From: a virus
Virus record (IMG/VR): IMGVR_UViG_3300034374_004723
Location: 1-24,484 of that record
Length of the DNA stretch: 24,484 nucleotides
Reading direction: 5' to 3' (one strand)
Both the position numbers and the translations under genes were made by a program. Numbering within the stretch: position 1 is the stretch's first letter; each line of letters begins with the position of its first letter. Positions 6,893 to 13,537 of this stretch are shown piece by piece. A model generated the notes under the pieces. The model saw nothing but the letters and a program-made list of their open reading frames with translations, was not told the origin of the DNA and did not search any database.

Positions 6893-8008
6893 TTAAATTT
6901 CTAATTCAATCAGTTCCTCTTCCTCCTCATTGATGGTCGAGCCTACTGCCCAAATCGGGTGCAGGTACCGAGTGATCGTCTTCCCCTTCTTCAGATAGGC
7001 CCAGATCTCCTTGGCATATGCCGTGTCTGGAGGACAATCTCGGATCTCAATCGATGAGTCGTCCCATTTTTTCTGCAGCTCAACCAAGTTCTTCTGTTCC
7101 TTCTCGAGCTCGTCAATCTTCTCCTGCCTCTTTCCTACCTGATACCCACCTCGGCAAGCATGGCTGCAGAATTTTGCCATCGACTTCCGAGTTCTGGGTT
7201 TGAACTCCCCTTTGCAGTGCAGACACTTCTTTGGTCGAATCGGAGAATTCTGGGTTGCCAGTCGTCCTCGTTCTCGCTGGGCATCCGAATTACAACTTGC
7301 GGAACAGTAGACGTGGCGGGAGTGCTTCTGTTCAAAATGGAAGTTGCAGGACTTGCACTTCACCACCTTCTTCTCTGGAACCCCACGGACTTTCCAATTA
7401 GTTCGCTGTGCTCTCTCCTTTCTTGCTTCCTCAAAACAATCGGGAGAGCAGTATTTCTGGTGGCTTTTGATCTTCGTATAGTCACTTCCACATTGCAGAC
7501 AGGCCACAATCTGGGGAGGTTTTCTGGGGTTCGATTCCCAGCATTTTCGACCACAGAATCGATGGGATAGTGTCTTGGGTTTAAAGATCGTTCCGCAGGT
7601 TTCGCAAGGTTTCGGAGGTCGATCTTTTAGATACAACCCCAACCTTGCTCTCTCTAACTTCGACTGATAACTGCACTCAGCACTGCAGGTGATTGCGCGA
7701 GGACTGCCGTAAAATTCCTTCTTGCAGACGACACAATTCTTGGGTGGATACTTTCTCCCAATCCTTCTGTTCCGCCATTTGCGACTGCATTCCTCACTGC
7801 AGGTTTTTGCTCGTCGATCTGCCTGGAATATTTCTTTGCAGACGATGCACGGTTTCGGATTGACCGACCGATACTTCAGTTTTTCCTGCTCTAGTTTGTA
7901 TTCTCTGCTGCAGATCTCTCCGCAGGTTTTTTGTCGTGCTACTAAAGGGATGTACTTCATTCCGCACATCACACAGATTCTGGGAGCGTTCCATCGCTTC
8001 TCGCTCAA
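6893..8008 (-). CDS. Protein with seven tandem CxxC-CxxxC zinc ribbons
   Basis: About 371 residues. Seven units of C-x2-C, then 12-15 residues, then C-x3-C, follow one another with a period of 36-48 residues (for example CIVCKEIFQADRRAKTCSEEC, CETCGTIF...FCGRKC, CKSCNFHF...YCSASC), covering about 7153-7975. A charged coiled-coil-like helix follows (EKIDELEKEQKNLVELQKK), then a tail of about 55 residues ending in an acidic EEEEELIELE. Linkers are rich in Lys/Arg, so nucleic-acid binding is likely. I chose the TTG at 8008: it overlaps the upstream TGA (TTGA) and has AAGGAG in front, and the first ATG available would remove the first ribbon. No known family with seven such units comes to mind; the function is unknown. 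Confidence 0.75.
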   Translation of the reverse strand: MSEKRWNAPRICVMCGMKYIPLVARQKTCGEICSREYKLEQEKLKYRSVNPKPCIVCKEIFQADRRAKTCSEECSRKWRNRRIGRKYPPKNCVVCKKEFYGSPRAITCSAECSYQSKLERARLGLYLKDRPPKPCETCGTIFKPKTLSHRFCGRKCWESNPRKPPQIVACLQCGSDYTKIKSHQKYCSPDCFEEARKERAQRTNWKVRGVPEKKVVKCKSCNFHFEQKHSRHVYCSASCNSDAQRERGRLATQNSPIRPKKCLHCKGEFKPRTRKSMAKFCSHACRGGYQVGKRQEKIDELEKEQKNLVELQKKWDDSSIEIRDCPPDTAYAKEIWAYLKKGKTITRYLHPIWAVGSTINEEEEELIELEI

Positions 8009-8190
8009 TCCTTCTTCTCCTTCCTGTTTTCGTCCCACTCCCAAAATCCGCAGGAGTGCAAGGGTGCTTCATCTGCCCCAGTCACTCCACACATCCCCCA
8101 GATATAAGAGGAGGGCAGTCTGAAGTTCCCCGCAGTCTTGTAGTGTCGACAGTTGCGGCACTGTCGATTCCCCGTGTGCGGGTAGCTCAT
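8005..8190 (-). CDS. Small cysteine-rich protein
   Basis: 61 residues, unknown function. CRNCRHY at 11-17, WGMCGV at about 31-36 and SCGFWEW near 46-51 provide four cysteines that could bind one zinc ion. It starts inside the previous gene's stop (ATGA overlap) and its stop overlaps the TTG of the seven-ribbon gene, so the three are probably co-translated. Confidence 0.65.
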   Translation of the reverse strand: MSYPHTGNRQCRNCRHYKTAGNFRLPSSYIWGMCGVTGADEAPLHSCGFWEWDENRKEKKD

Positions 8191-8378
8191 CCTTTAATCC
8201 TTTCACAGTGACGACATCGAGCATGGCCTGGTTTCCAGTACGGCATACGGTTGGGCTTGTGCGTTTCGCACTGCCCACAGAACAACATGCTGGGTTTTGA
8301 ATCCAGCTTGTCCAACCTCTCTCGCAGTCGTTCACTCAATGGTCGCCTGGTAGTCCCATGTAGCGTCATTAAATACAT
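8187..8378 (-). CDS. Small zinc-ribbon protein
   Basis: 63 residues from MYLMTLHGTTRRPLSERL. FCGQCETHK and ARCRHCERIKG form a CxxC...CxxC pair typical of a single zinc ribbon; the spacer is rich in Pro, Lys and Arg. The start at 8378 is set by a strong AGGAGG just upstream on the - strand, so longer readings of this frame are rejected. It overlaps the preceding gene by 47 bases and the following one by 4 (ATGA). It may bind nucleic acid, but the function is unknown. Confidence 0.65.
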   Translation of the reverse strand: MYLMTLHGTTRRPLSERLRERLDKLDSKPSMLFCGQCETHKPNRMPYWKPGHARCRHCERIKG

Positions 8379-8649
8379 CGTCCCTCCTAGACAGTTTCTC
8401 TTCCATGCTGATGTCTGCTGGTTTGATCGTCTGGCATTTTGGAATATGACTGGGCTGATCCAGTCGTCCGCACCTTGGACACTCATCCAACAGGGTTTGA
8501 TTTCGTTTCGTTTCTTCCAGACGTTCCTGGGCACGACGCACAGATGCCCAGTAGGATCTGTTCATCCTGCGAGTTTCTTCCTTGAATGCCTCAAATCGGG
8601 CATTCAGTTTTTCTTCTGTTGTCTGATTTTCCATTTGAGTGTGATCCAT
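8332..8649 (-). CDS. Hypothetical protein with coiled coil and zinc finger
   Basis: 105 residues from MDHTQMENQTTEEKL. The N-terminal half is charged and helical (EEKLNARFEAFKEETRRMNRSYWASVRRAQERLEETKR is the segment at about 12-49). DECPRCGRLDQPSHIPKC (about 54-71) looks like a CxxC...H...C zinc site. A second in-frame ATG at 8634 is equally possible, since neither has a clear ribosome site. Its end overlaps the strong start of the next gene. Function unknown. Confidence 0.55.
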   Translation of the reverse strand: MDHTQMENQTTEEKLNARFEAFKEETRRMNRSYWASVRRAQERLEETKRNQTLLDECPRCGRLDQPSHIPKCQTIKPADISMEEKLSRRDDVFNDATWDYQATIE

Positions 8650-8819
8650 TGAAGACGCACCCACCAATAGGCACGACGGAACAGCAGTTGATGGGAGGGA
8701 CGGAGAATGCGGGACTTACGATCTGCAATCTGCAGATCAAACAGATACTCAACACGAGACATTGGAAACTCCATGTATTGGGTTGGCTCATCCAATGGGA
8801 TGCAGAGTGACCGTTGCAC
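8604..8819 (-). CDS. Hypothetical small basic protein
   Basis: 71 residues from a GTG at 8819 with GCAGGA three bases before it. It reads MQRSLCIPLDEPTQYMEFPMSRVEYLFDLQIADRK at the start and RAYWWVRLQWITLKWKIRQQKKN at the end: helical, aromatic and basic, not low-complexity. It fills the gap between two likely genes and overlaps the next by about 45 bases. An alternative frame (8591-8869) is less protein-like. Function unknown; the gene itself is only moderately supported. Confidence 0.4.
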   Translation of the reverse strand: MQRSLCIPLDEPTQYMEFPMSRVEYLFDLQIADRKSRILRPSHQLLFRRAYWWVRLQWITLKWKIRQQKKN

Positions 8820-8950
8820 GTTCCTGCGTACAGACTGTCCACACCATCAATGGTGATTAGGTTCTGCACCCCAGTGGAAGCCCAGTTTTAGACCTGTGTA
8901 GGCGGGACCACGACAGCACACAGATCACGGCACTGGGAAGCCGGTGAGGG

Positions 8951-9190
8951 TCAGTAAGATTCCTCGATTGCTTTTTCTATTTTTTTTGCTTTGGGTGGTT
9001 TTTGCGGGACAACCCTCCCTTGATGTAAAAGGAACCATTCTTGACGAATTAGTTCTTTTGCTTTTTCAAAGTCTCCATCTGATTGCAGAGCAGCAAATGA
9101 AACGGCAATAGCTGCAATGACACTTTTGGGAGTGCGGTCAAAGTCTGGGAATCCAGACATTAATTCATTTGGTAAGTTGTTTAGTCTCAT
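8951..9190 (-). CDS. Hypothetical early protein
   Basis: 79 residues, MRLNNLPNELMSGFPDF..., predicted helical, with AAIAVSFAALQ in the middle and a Lys/Pro-rich then charged tail (PKAKKIEKAIEESY). The ATG at 9190 has AGAGGA in front. It follows the coiled-coil peptide gene by 15 bases in the early operon. Not recognised; the position behind the immediate-early HTH gene suggests a host-takeover or regulatory peptide. Confidence 0.6.
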   Translation of the reverse strand: MRLNNLPNELMSGFPDFDRTPKSVIAAIAVSFAALQSDGDFEKAKELIRQEWFLLHQGRVVPQKPPKAKKIEKAIEESY

Positions 9191-9205
9191 GCGTCCTCTT
9201 TATGG

Positions 9206-9385
9206 TTAGTCCGCCAGTTCCGACATCTGGCGGATCTGTTTTGAAATGCGACTCTCCTCCAACTTGCGGAGAGTGCGAACGGCAGCAACCTCTTGGTCTG
9301 CTGCAACCTGTTTGGAGATGATCTGCATCATCTCCTTGATTTCCTTGAGATCAGATTTGATCTCATCAAGTTCAATGTCGGTCAT
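9206..9385 (-). CDS. Small coiled-coil protein
   Basis: 59 residues read directly from the - strand: it starts MTDIELDEIKSDLKEIKEMM and ends SKQIRQMSELAD. Almost the whole chain fits a heptad-rich amphipathic helix (LDEIKSDLKEIKEMMQII, then AVRTLRKLEE). The ATG overlaps the stop of the HTH gene by four bases (ATGA), strong support for a real, coupled gene. It may pair with a regulator or another early protein; no family is recognised. Confidence 0.6.
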   Translation of the reverse strand: MTDIELDEIKSDLKEIKEMMQIISKQVAADQEVAAVRTLRKLEESRISKQIRQMSELAD

Positions 9386-9552
9386 AAACTTTCTTGAATT
9401 TTAGTGAATTCCTGTTGCGTATATAGGACTGGGGCATGTTTGTGCACTTGGTATCCACAAGGGATTTTTCCAGCCTTGCGGAGTCTGCGGAGTTTATCCA
9501 CAGATACCCCAGTTTTTTTTGAAATTTCGTCTAAACTTATGTTGATTTGCAT
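9382..9552 (-). CDS. Small HTH protein (Cro/excisionase/MerR-like)
   Basis: 56 residues from MQINISLDEISKKTGVSVDKLRRLRKAGKIPCGYQ; residues 6-27 form a winged-helix/MerR-like HTH (DEISKKTGVSVDKLRRLRKAGKIP). It is the first gene leftward from the control region, divergent from the repressor, the usual place of cro or an excisionase. The ATG at 9552 is preferred over a GTG at 9591 because the predicted promoter would start transcription near 9590; neither has a good ribosome site. Whether it acts as Cro, Xis or both is open. Confidence 0.65.
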   Translation of the reverse strand: MQINISLDEISKKTGVSVDKLRRLRKAGKIPCGYQVHKHAPVLYTQQEFTKIQESL

Positions 9553-9565
9553 AGTCAATCTGTTA

Positions 9566-9580
9566 AACTGTTGATCAGTT
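9566..9580. promoter_or_regulatory. Operator-like dyad downstream of the early promoter
   Basis: AACTGTTGATCAGTT: AACTG and CAGTT are perfect inverted arms around TTGAT. It lies between the expected transcription start (about 9590) and the HTH gene start, so a bound repressor could block elongation. A related AACTGTT occurs at 9616-9622 next to the -35 element. Confidence 0.45.
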
Positions 9581-9596
9581 TTTGGCGACACATGAA

Positions 9597-9625
9597 ACGA
9601 TACTTAAAAGTTAAGAACTGTTCAA
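9597..9625 (-). promoter_or_regulatory. Leftward early promoter with operator in the spacer
   Basis: On the - strand, TTGAAC (9625-9620) and TATCGT (9602-9597) are separated by exactly 17 bases, a good sigma70-type promoter aimed at the HTH/early operon. The spacer contains a perfect 13-base dyad CTTAAAAGTTAAG (9603-9615; arms CTTAA/TTAAG), and the -35 lies in the near-palindrome TGTTCAACA (9619-9627). This is the classic layout for repression by the divergent CI-like protein. Spacing and symmetry are seen; function is inferred. Confidence 0.55.
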
Positions 9626-9643
9626 CACTTTTTTTATGGTTTG

Positions 9644-9671
9644 TTGTGAAAACATCAGCAAAACCTAGATT
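9644..9671 (+). promoter_or_regulatory. Possible repressor promoter
   Basis: TTGTGA (9644-9649) and TAGATT (9666-9671) are separated by 16 bases and point at the repressor gene starting at 9720. The match is moderate. It lies about 20 bases from the early promoter on the other strand, so the two could interfere or share operators. Confidence 0.35.
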
Positions 9672-9719
9672 TTTAAGAAAAGAAACTTTTTGGGCCACAA
9701 CCTTAAAAGACGGTTACAG

Positions 9720-10112
9720 ATGAAGAAACTTATTGAAATTACTAAGAAAAAACTTGGATTTAAATATGACAGGGAAATCGCTGAAGCTCTAAATATGACC
9801 AAGTCAGGGTTTAGCCAGAAAATTTCGCGTGGTGATTTTCCATTTTTAGAAATTCGGCAGTTACTTGCTGAACGAGGTTTAGCAAGCGATTGGCTAGACG
9901 ATTATGAGGGGGAAATGAAACCAGATTCATCGAATAACATGAATCCAGATGCATCCAGACTGAGGGATAAAGATCAGATCATTCAGATTCAAAAGGAGTA
10001 TATAGAGACCTTAAAAGAACAGATTGAGGTCCTGAAGGATGAACACAAAAAAAAATGGAATCCGACAATCGCACCACAATGGATCAATCGACCAAGCAAT
10101 TTGACGATATAG
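9720..10112 (+). CDS. CI-like phage repressor without a peptidase domain
   Basis: 130 residues. MKKLIEITKKKLGFKYDREIAEALNMTKSGFSQKISRGDFPFLEIRQLLAERGLASDWL is the N-terminal HTH of the phage CI repressor family (residues about 13-40 hold the two HTH helices; the motif around ASDWLDDYEG is typical of this family). Residues about 70-107 (RLRDKDQIIQIQKEYIETLKEQIEVLKDEHKKK) form a coiled coil that should dimerise or tetramerise it. There is no LexA/S24 peptidase domain, so RecA-driven self-cleavage is unlikely. ATG 9720 is preferred over a TTG at 9690. It lies upstream of the integrase, divergent from the early operon. Confidence 0.8.
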   Translation: MKKLIEITKKKLGFKYDREIAEALNMTKSGFSQKISRGDFPFLEIRQLLAERGLASDWLDDYEGEMKPDSSNNMNPDASRLRDKDQIIQIQKEYIETLKEQIEVLKDEHKKKWNPTIAPQWINRPSNLTI

Positions 10113-10160
10113 ATCCTCCAAGTCAGTAATTACAGGCATTAGCTACCTTTTATACATATT

Positions 10161-10220
10161 GTTACAAAAGCGTTACCCCCCCCATGTTTGTGTAATTCGA
10201 TATTTGTTTAATCAAACATG
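10161..10220 (+). promoter_or_regulatory. Repeats in front of and over the integrase start
   Basis: CATGTTTG (10183-10190) and CAAACATG (10213-10220) are perfect inverted arms; the second contains the integrase ATG (10218). A smaller dyad TGTTT/AAACA lies at 10205-10218. A direct GTTAC pair sits at 10161 and 10172, one helical turn apart. No Shine-Dalgarno is present. The dyads could be an operator or a hairpin hiding the start codon, and the GTTAC pair could be an integrase arm site; none is proven. Confidence 0.35.
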
Positions 10221-11279
10221 ATCCGCAAAGACATTGTTTACGACAAAACAAACCGTGTTTTTACTGCGAACTTCCGACTAGACGGAAAACGCCACAGACC
10301 CACCCTGATCAGCAAAGAGGACTACGACCAGCTCACCGAGGAAGAGAGACAGCAGGTAGTTGGGACTCTTTGGCGCAAAGCAAAGGACAAGTTTGACCGA
10401 CTAGTTGAGGAGCAGGAACGTCACGGACAGTATCTGGAACCCCTGCTGGAGGAGTGGCTTGCCTCCGTTGCCTCTGCCAGGGACTCCAAGACCGTCGATC
10501 ACTACCGTTTAGACCTGCAAAGATTTTTGCACGTTGCTCCCCCTCGCACTGGACAACTCTCCTCCAAGGTTCAAGAACCCTTCTACGATCACCTCCGCAG
10601 TCTCGGCTTGTCCGATTCCTCCATCAATTCTGCAGTCAGATCCGTCAGGGTATTCGTCAAGTGGTTGGCAGAACGGGAATTGTTGAAGCATCCGGTCACG
10701 CTCAAGGCATTGCGAACCGTCAAGAAACGTCCGCAGTTCTACAGTGCAGAACAGATCAAGCGGATGCTGGACTACTGCCGAGAGACTGCAGGACGCAGAT
10801 ACCACTTATTATATAGAGCAATTTGGATCTTGAGTCAGACAGGCATGAGGGGAGGGGAACTGTTGAATCTGAAGTGGTCAGAGGTTGAGGAGAAACGGAT
10901 CAAAATCGTCAGCACTGAGACTTGGCAGGTCAAATCACGCAGAGATGCCTGGGTTCCCGTGTCGCCAAAACTGCAGCAAGAGTGGAATCAGTGGGAGAAA
11001 ACAGGCGAGACCTGGGTGCTGGACAAGGGGAATGGGGATCGATACTGGGCACATCTGAACGAACTGACTGCCAGCATGAGGTTCGTGCAGACCAAGTGCG
11101 ACTGCAGAGGTCCGAAACCGTTGCATGGTTTTCGGGCTGGAGTGGCAACGGAATTATTGAGACAGGGAGCAAGTCCCGTTCATGTCCAACGGTTGCTCCG
11201 ACATGAGGACCTTGCCACCACAATGGGGTATCTCGACCCTGATGCTCTGGAGATTGAAAATTTGGTGAGAAACCTATGA
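10218..11279 (+). CDS. int: Tyrosine integrase
   Basis: 353-residue site-specific recombinase that inserts the phage at attP. All catalytic residues are visible: R211 in QTGMRGGELL, K239 in the beta hairpin WQVKSRRDAW, H303 and R306 in PLHGFRAG, H329 in LLRHEDLATT and the nucleophile Y338 in TMGYLD. Residues about 75-160 form the SAM-like core-binding domain (HYRLDLQRFL...SSINSAVRSVRVFVKWL); the N-terminal 60 residues are basic and could be the arm-binding part. It ends 45 bases before the tRNA-derived attP core, the normal arrangement. The start codon lies in an inverted repeat and lacks a ribosome site. Confidence 0.93.
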   Translation: MIRKDIVYDKTNRVFTANFRLDGKRHRPTLISKEDYDQLTEEERQQVVGTLWRKAKDKFDRLVEEQERHGQYLEPLLEEWLASVASARDSKTVDHYRLDLQRFLHVAPPRTGQLSSKVQEPFYDHLRSLGLSDSSINSAVRSVRVFVKWLAERELLKHPVTLKALRTVKKRPQFYSAEQIKRMLDYCRETAGRRYHLLYRAIWILSQTGMRGGELLNLKWSEVEEKRIKIVSTETWQVKSRRDAWVPVSPKLQQEWNQWEKTGETWVLDKGNGDRYWAHLNELTASMRFVQTKCDCRGPKPLHGFRAGVATELLRQGASPVHVQRLLRHEDLATTMGYLDPDALEIENLVRNL

Positions 11280-11323
11280 TGCGAATAGGGAGGTCTCGAC
11301 AAATCGAAAATCCCCGCGAGGCG

Positions 11324-11368
11324 TGCGCCCATCAGGACTTGAACCTGAAACCTACTGATTAGAAGTCA
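11324..11368 (-). other. attP: attP core: 3' half of a tRNA-Arg (anticodon TCT)
   Basis: On the - strand the segment reads as a tRNA from the anticodon stem to the discriminator base: anticodon stem/loop TGA-CTTCTAA-TCA (anticodon TCT), a short variable loop, a T arm TCAGG-TTCAAGT-CCTGA with perfect 5-bp pairing, then acceptor TGGGCGC and A. No D arm or 5' acceptor strand lies upstream, so this is not a working gene. Such a half tRNA next to an integrase is the usual form of attP that rebuilds the host tRNA on integration. Confidence 0.85.
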
Positions 11369-11393
11369 TATAGAAAGTATGATTTCTTCTATA
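11369..11393. repeat. Inverted repeat beside attP
   Basis: TATAGAA (11369-11375) and TTCTATA (11387-11393) are perfect 7-bp inverted arms with an 11-base spacer, directly adjoining the tRNA-like segment. They may be integrase core- or arm-binding sites, or an AT-rich hairpin between the convergent integrase and ejection-protein genes. Confidence 0.4.
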
Positions 11394-11440
11394 ATATCAG
11401 TGTTTTGCAAGATTGAAAATGGTCAGTAAAGACAAGGTTG

Positions 11441-13537
11441 CTAGTCCAGAAGTCCTGCACCGTAGATCCCTCCGACACCCCCTAAGAACATATTTCGTCT
11501 AGCCCGTTCTTGAGCCATTTGGTTCTGAAGTGCTGTGTAATTTTGCAGGTCTCTGAACTGCTGTTCTATGGCATCTTCACCTTGTGCAGTCATCCGTGGC
11601 CCTAACTGCTCCGACATCTGCCGCATGTTATTGCGTTTGAAGTAGTTGGACAACAGATCCACACCTTTTGCTGCCATATCCACAGGACCTGACCTCATTG
11701 CACTGATGGCTTCCTGGCTAGTCATTCCTCCCAGTTCATCCTGAGATGCCAGACGTTCTGCAGTTCGACTGTTCCCCAGCACATACCCTGCAGATTCACT
11801 CATCCTCCGTTCTGCATCCATCTCCCTTTGAAACTGTGCATACTTCTCAGGAGTAGGGAATAGGATCTCAATACGTCTCTGCATGTTCGGAGAGGACCAG
11901 TCTCTGGTTCGGTCTCCCGCAATGGCAGTCTTCTCGTTCATCTGGTCCTTCAGTTTCTGAACAAACCCTGAACGCATGGCATTCATTTCTGCCTCTGTTC
12001 TTCCTGCCACAAAATTCTGCAATCGTTCTGGAGGCATTCGGGGGATCTCCGTGTATCCCTGCAGATTCAGTTCTTGCATCAGTCGAGTGTCATACCCCGC
12101 TCGTCGTAACTGCTGGTAATCAGGACTGTCAACATCTGCAGCATCCATCATCTGTGAGTAGTTCTTAGACAAGGATCGTCGTTCTGCACCGGAGACATAT
12201 CCAGATTCCACAGGTCTTCGGTCAATCATATCTCCCACACCTTGCCGAGTATCCTCAATCTCTCTCAGTGTGTAAGGCCCTGGTCGGATGATTCCTTGAT
12301 CTGTTCTGATTGGTCCTGTCGTTGGTTCTCCCGCCCGTCCATAATTTTGCTGGATAGATCGTTGAGCATCGGCAAACCGTGGATCTCTCTCATAAATCTG
12401 CTGATAGACCGGACTCCGCATCAAGTCGTTCTGGATTGCCTGGTATCTTGGAGACAGTGCATCTCTGGTTTCCTTCATCTGTTGCGCAAACAGTTCGGGA
12501 TCTGCTCCGACTCCCATCCCTTTCTCTGCACTGCCAATCATGCGATCCCGTTGACCTGCCTGACGTTCATACAAGGCATCACTGACCTGTGTTGCGGCAG
12601 GCCCAGGTGTCGTAACCAAAGAATCTGCAGTTTTCAACAGGTTGCGTCTGCCTTGATCCAGCAGCATGGCATCCTGCCCTCGTCCTGCACTGACGAACCT
12701 GTCCTGCATGTTCTGTCGCGCAGCCTGGACTGCGGCATCTCCTACAACTCCATAGTCATCTTCCAGATTCTGAAGAATTTGTCGGAGTGCTCGATTGTTC
12801 GGGTTGTAGTCATTGCGTGTGGATGGGGGTCCAACGGTCCCACCCCCCCCTGATCCAGAAGTCATTTTTTGAAGTGCTGCGTATCCAAAGTCCATTGCTG
12901 GCGTTGTCACACTGCTCAGTGCTGCACCGACTGTCATACCTGCCAGTGGGTCTGTGCCCTGACCGTAAGATGTGATTCCTCCTGCAATTGCTCCACTTCC
13001 TCCTGCAGCAGTTGCTGCTCGTCCAACATTGCGGATGGGTTGTCCTGTGACTGGTTGAAGTGCCTTGGGGCCTATGATTTCGCCTGCTTTAGATACAAAG
13101 GGAATTCCTTCAGTAAGCAAATATCTTCCTTCTGCACCACTGCCCATCAAAGAACCACCGAGGTTGATTAAACTCGTTGCAGTGGGGTCCATCTCTTGGA
13201 ATGTCTGGCGTTCCTCGTTGATCTTATTTTTTGCTTCGTCATAGGTTTCATCTGTGACCAAGGTACGGAAAACTGCTTCCAGTTCGTCTCCCCATTCGTA
13301 CAAAATCCCATTGGTCAGTTCCCTTGCAACGGCACCTGCAAACTGAGGACTCCATTTGTCACCAAGTGCCTTTTGGTATCCTGCTTTTTTGGTTTGTTTG
13401 TCGATGGAGTATCGAACTGCTTCCTCAAATCGTTTGCGAGTATATCCCTTTTGCCCCAGGTACTCGTCAATCTGACTTTCAGGAATTCCTTCGCTTCGGG
13501 CTTTTAAAACTGATTTCAGGATTTCTGGGATGGTCAT
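11441..13537 (-). CDS. Large ejection-type (internal virion) protein 3
   Basis: 698 residues, no firm family. It starts MTIPEILKSVLKARSEGIPESQIDEYLGQKGYTRKRFEEAV, a helical region. Residues about 115-225 are rich in Gly/Ala with hydrophobic stretches (TATSLINLGGSLMGSG, AATAAGGSGAIAGGITSYGQG), as in proteins that cross membranes during DNA ejection. A long Gln/Arg-rich helical region follows, and the end FLGGVGGIYGAGLLD is again Gly-rich. It is last of three adjacent large proteins, overlapping the previous by 4 bases (ATGA), like the P22 gp7-gp20-gp16 set. No lytic transglycosylase motif was seen. The ejection role is inferred from composition, size and order. Confidence 0.55.
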   Translation of the reverse strand: MTIPEILKSVLKARSEGIPESQIDEYLGQKGYTRKRFEEAVRYSIDKQTKKAGYQKALGDKWSPQFAGAVARELTNGILYEWGDELEAVFRTLVTDETYDEAKNKINEERQTFQEMDPTATSLINLGGSLMGSGAEGRYLLTEGIPFVSKAGEIIGPKALQPVTGQPIRNVGRAATAAGGSGAIAGGITSYGQGTDPLAGMTVGAALSSVTTPAMDFGYAALQKMTSGSGGGGTVGPPSTRNDYNPNNRALRQILQNLEDDYGVVGDAAVQAARQNMQDRFVSAGRGQDAMLLDQGRRNLLKTADSLVTTPGPAATQVSDALYERQAGQRDRMIGSAEKGMGVGADPELFAQQMKETRDALSPRYQAIQNDLMRSPVYQQIYERDPRFADAQRSIQQNYGRAGEPTTGPIRTDQGIIRPGPYTLREIEDTRQGVGDMIDRRPVESGYVSGAERRSLSKNYSQMMDAADVDSPDYQQLRRAGYDTRLMQELNLQGYTEIPRMPPERLQNFVAGRTEAEMNAMRSGFVQKLKDQMNEKTAIAGDRTRDWSSPNMQRRIEILFPTPEKYAQFQREMDAERRMSESAGYVLGNSRTAERLASQDELGGMTSQEAISAMRSGPVDMAAKGVDLLSNYFKRNNMRQMSEQLGPRMTAQGEDAIEQQFRDLQNYTALQNQMAQERARRNMFLGGVGGIYGAGLLD

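Noticed and set aside
8591-8869. 92-codon - strand frame
   Set aside because: Competes with 8604-8819; its Cys/Ser-rich translation and GTG start without a ribosome site look less like a protein.
11324-11400. A complete tRNA gene next to the integrase
   Set aside because: There is no D arm or 5' acceptor strand; only the 3' half is present, as expected of attP.
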